Assembly (NCBI GenBank): GCA_027017165.1
Contig: JALURF010000032.1
Span: 1 to 5,997, forward strand
Direction of reading: 5' to 3'
Length of the DNA stretch: 5,997 nucleotides
Source of the DNA: Thermofilaceae archaeon
Lineage (GTDB): Archaea > Thermoproteota > Thermoprotei > Thermofilales > B69-G16
Shown here: positions 5,487 through 5,997 of the stretch, piece after piece
Position numbering within the stretch: position 1 is the stretch's first letter
Layout of the letters: every line of letters starts with the position of its first letter
Notes under the pieces: generated by a model
What the model saw: the letters and a program-made list of their open reading frames with translations, nothing else
Told to the model about the DNA's origin: nothing
Databases searched by the model: none
Program-made: the position numbers and the translations under genes

Positions 5487-5997
5487 ATGGTTGTTATCGA
5501 ATATTTCAAATCTGCTGGTGGAAACGGTAAAATTGTAGCTACTAGAGAAAGCTTTCTTAAAAAATACATGGATATCGTTTTCGACGATGGTTTAAAGATT
5601 AGGTTTGTTGAATATTGGATAGGTGTTCGGAAAAAAGTTAGAAAAAAAGGTTGGCCAATAATAGATCAAACAATAGCTAAAAGGGAATTGCCAGAACCTG
5701 AAAAAGCATTCTATAGAATGACTATGATTTTGCCGGAGTGGGTTTGGAGTTTTAGATTGAGTTATTGGGAGCTTGGTTTATGGATTATGAATGAAATTCC
5801 CTGCTGTATGAGATATTATGGTTTAAAAGCAATTGAAGGCAAAGGAGACGAAGACGAAGGTAAAATTGAGTTTAGACTTTTAAGTACTCCGCGTGAAGAT
5901 AGCTACGAATTAGCATTGGAAACTTTTAAAAGATTATATAAGTTGATGACGAATCCGTTAAAAACGATAATAGAGATTTTTGATGAAAAAATAGTAT
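5487..5997 (+). CDS. Unrecognised protein, candidate immunity partner of the Rhs nuclease tip (3' end outside window)
   Basis: A frame opens at ATG 5487 and remains open for 170 codons to the right edge, so the gene is partial. The start is chosen by the GAGGTG site at ideal spacing. The product begins MVVIEYFKSAGG and has no signal peptide or membrane segment, so it should be cytosolic. It has six tryptophans (44, 56, 85, 87, 94, 99), a basic patch (RKKVRKK at 48-54), a vicinal pair C106-C107, an acidic loop GKGDEDEGK at 118-126, and an amphipathic C-terminal helix (YELALETFKRLYKLM). I do not recognise the family. In polymorphic toxin loci the gene immediately after the toxin tip normally encodes its specific immunity protein, and the 11-base gap and coupled ribosome-binding site fit this. 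It uses TAT over TAC for Tyr (7 to 2) and is AT-rich like the nuclease tip. Reality of the gene is well supported; the immunity role is inference from position. Confidence 0.78.
   Translation, partial: MVVIEYFKSAGGNGKIVATRESFLKKYMDIVFDDGLKIRFVEYWIGVRKKVRKKGWPIIDQTIAKRELPEPEKAFYRMTMILPEWVWSFRLSYWELGLWIMNEIPCCMRYYGLKAIEGKGDEDEGKIEFRLLSTPREDSYELALETFKRLYKLMTNPLKTIIEIFDEKIV

Noticed and set aside
1..5997. Type VI (PAAR-linked) or Tc-toxin (TcB/TcC) Rhs protein
   Set aside because: No PAAR motif, VgrG partner or SpvB-like region is visible. The N-terminus is a signal peptide plus a PKD-like domain, which fits a secreted surface protein.

Overview
The window is almost entirely one reading frame for a very large Rhs/YD-repeat protein of polymorphic-toxin type, followed by a short downstream gene that runs off the right edge. 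Several traits point to a thermophilic archaeon, most likely of the Thermoproteota (crenarchaeal) kind. Arginine is mostly AGA/AGG and isoleucine often ATA. CTA and CTAG are common. There are many N-x-S/T sequons, and a GAGGTG ribosome-binding site matches the archaeal 16S 3' end. No taxonomic marker gene is present, so this is inference.

Layout from left to right. Positions 1-855 hold the N-terminal part: the end of a Sec-type signal peptide, a PKD-like beta-sandwich domain with a D-x-E-G-D-G calcium-type loop, and the typical entry of an Rhs shell. An in-frame TAA at 853-855 then interrupts the protein. The next codon, in the same frame, is ATG at 856, and the rest continues without a gap in homology to the stop at 5473-5475. 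The two open frames therefore look like one ancestral gene split by a single codon. The larger part carries YD repeats, a sequon-rich beta-type insertion with a proline-rich linker (about 2230-2710), many more YD repeats, and the Rhs-associated core domain (about 4450-4710). It ends in a variable C-terminus: two hydrophobic segments, a tandem 14-residue alanine-rich helical repeat, and a predicted PD-(D/E)XK-fold nuclease (E1407, D1438, Q1448-x-K1450).

Eleven bases after the stop, with a strong ribosome-binding site that begins on the last base of the stop codon, a second gene starts at 5487. It encodes a tryptophan-rich, apparently cytosolic protein that I do not recognise; it is still open at 5997. 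Its position makes it the candidate immunity protein for the nuclease tip.

Base composition is mosaic. By hand count, sampled blocks of the N-terminal part have about 38% G+C, the late YD core and pre-toxin region about 52-53%, and the nuclease tip plus downstream gene about 31-33%. This GC-richer core with an AT-rich tip and neighbour is what exchange of toxin/immunity cassettes produces in bacterial Rhs loci.

Working model (inference): the protein is exported by Sec and forms an Rhs cocoon around a nuclease tip, and the downstream gene protects the producer. In the sequence as given, the TAA would separate the signal peptide from the toxin. The locus is thus either inactivated, dependent on readthrough, or affected by a base error. 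No RNA gene, CRISPR array, insertion sequence or terminator was seen.
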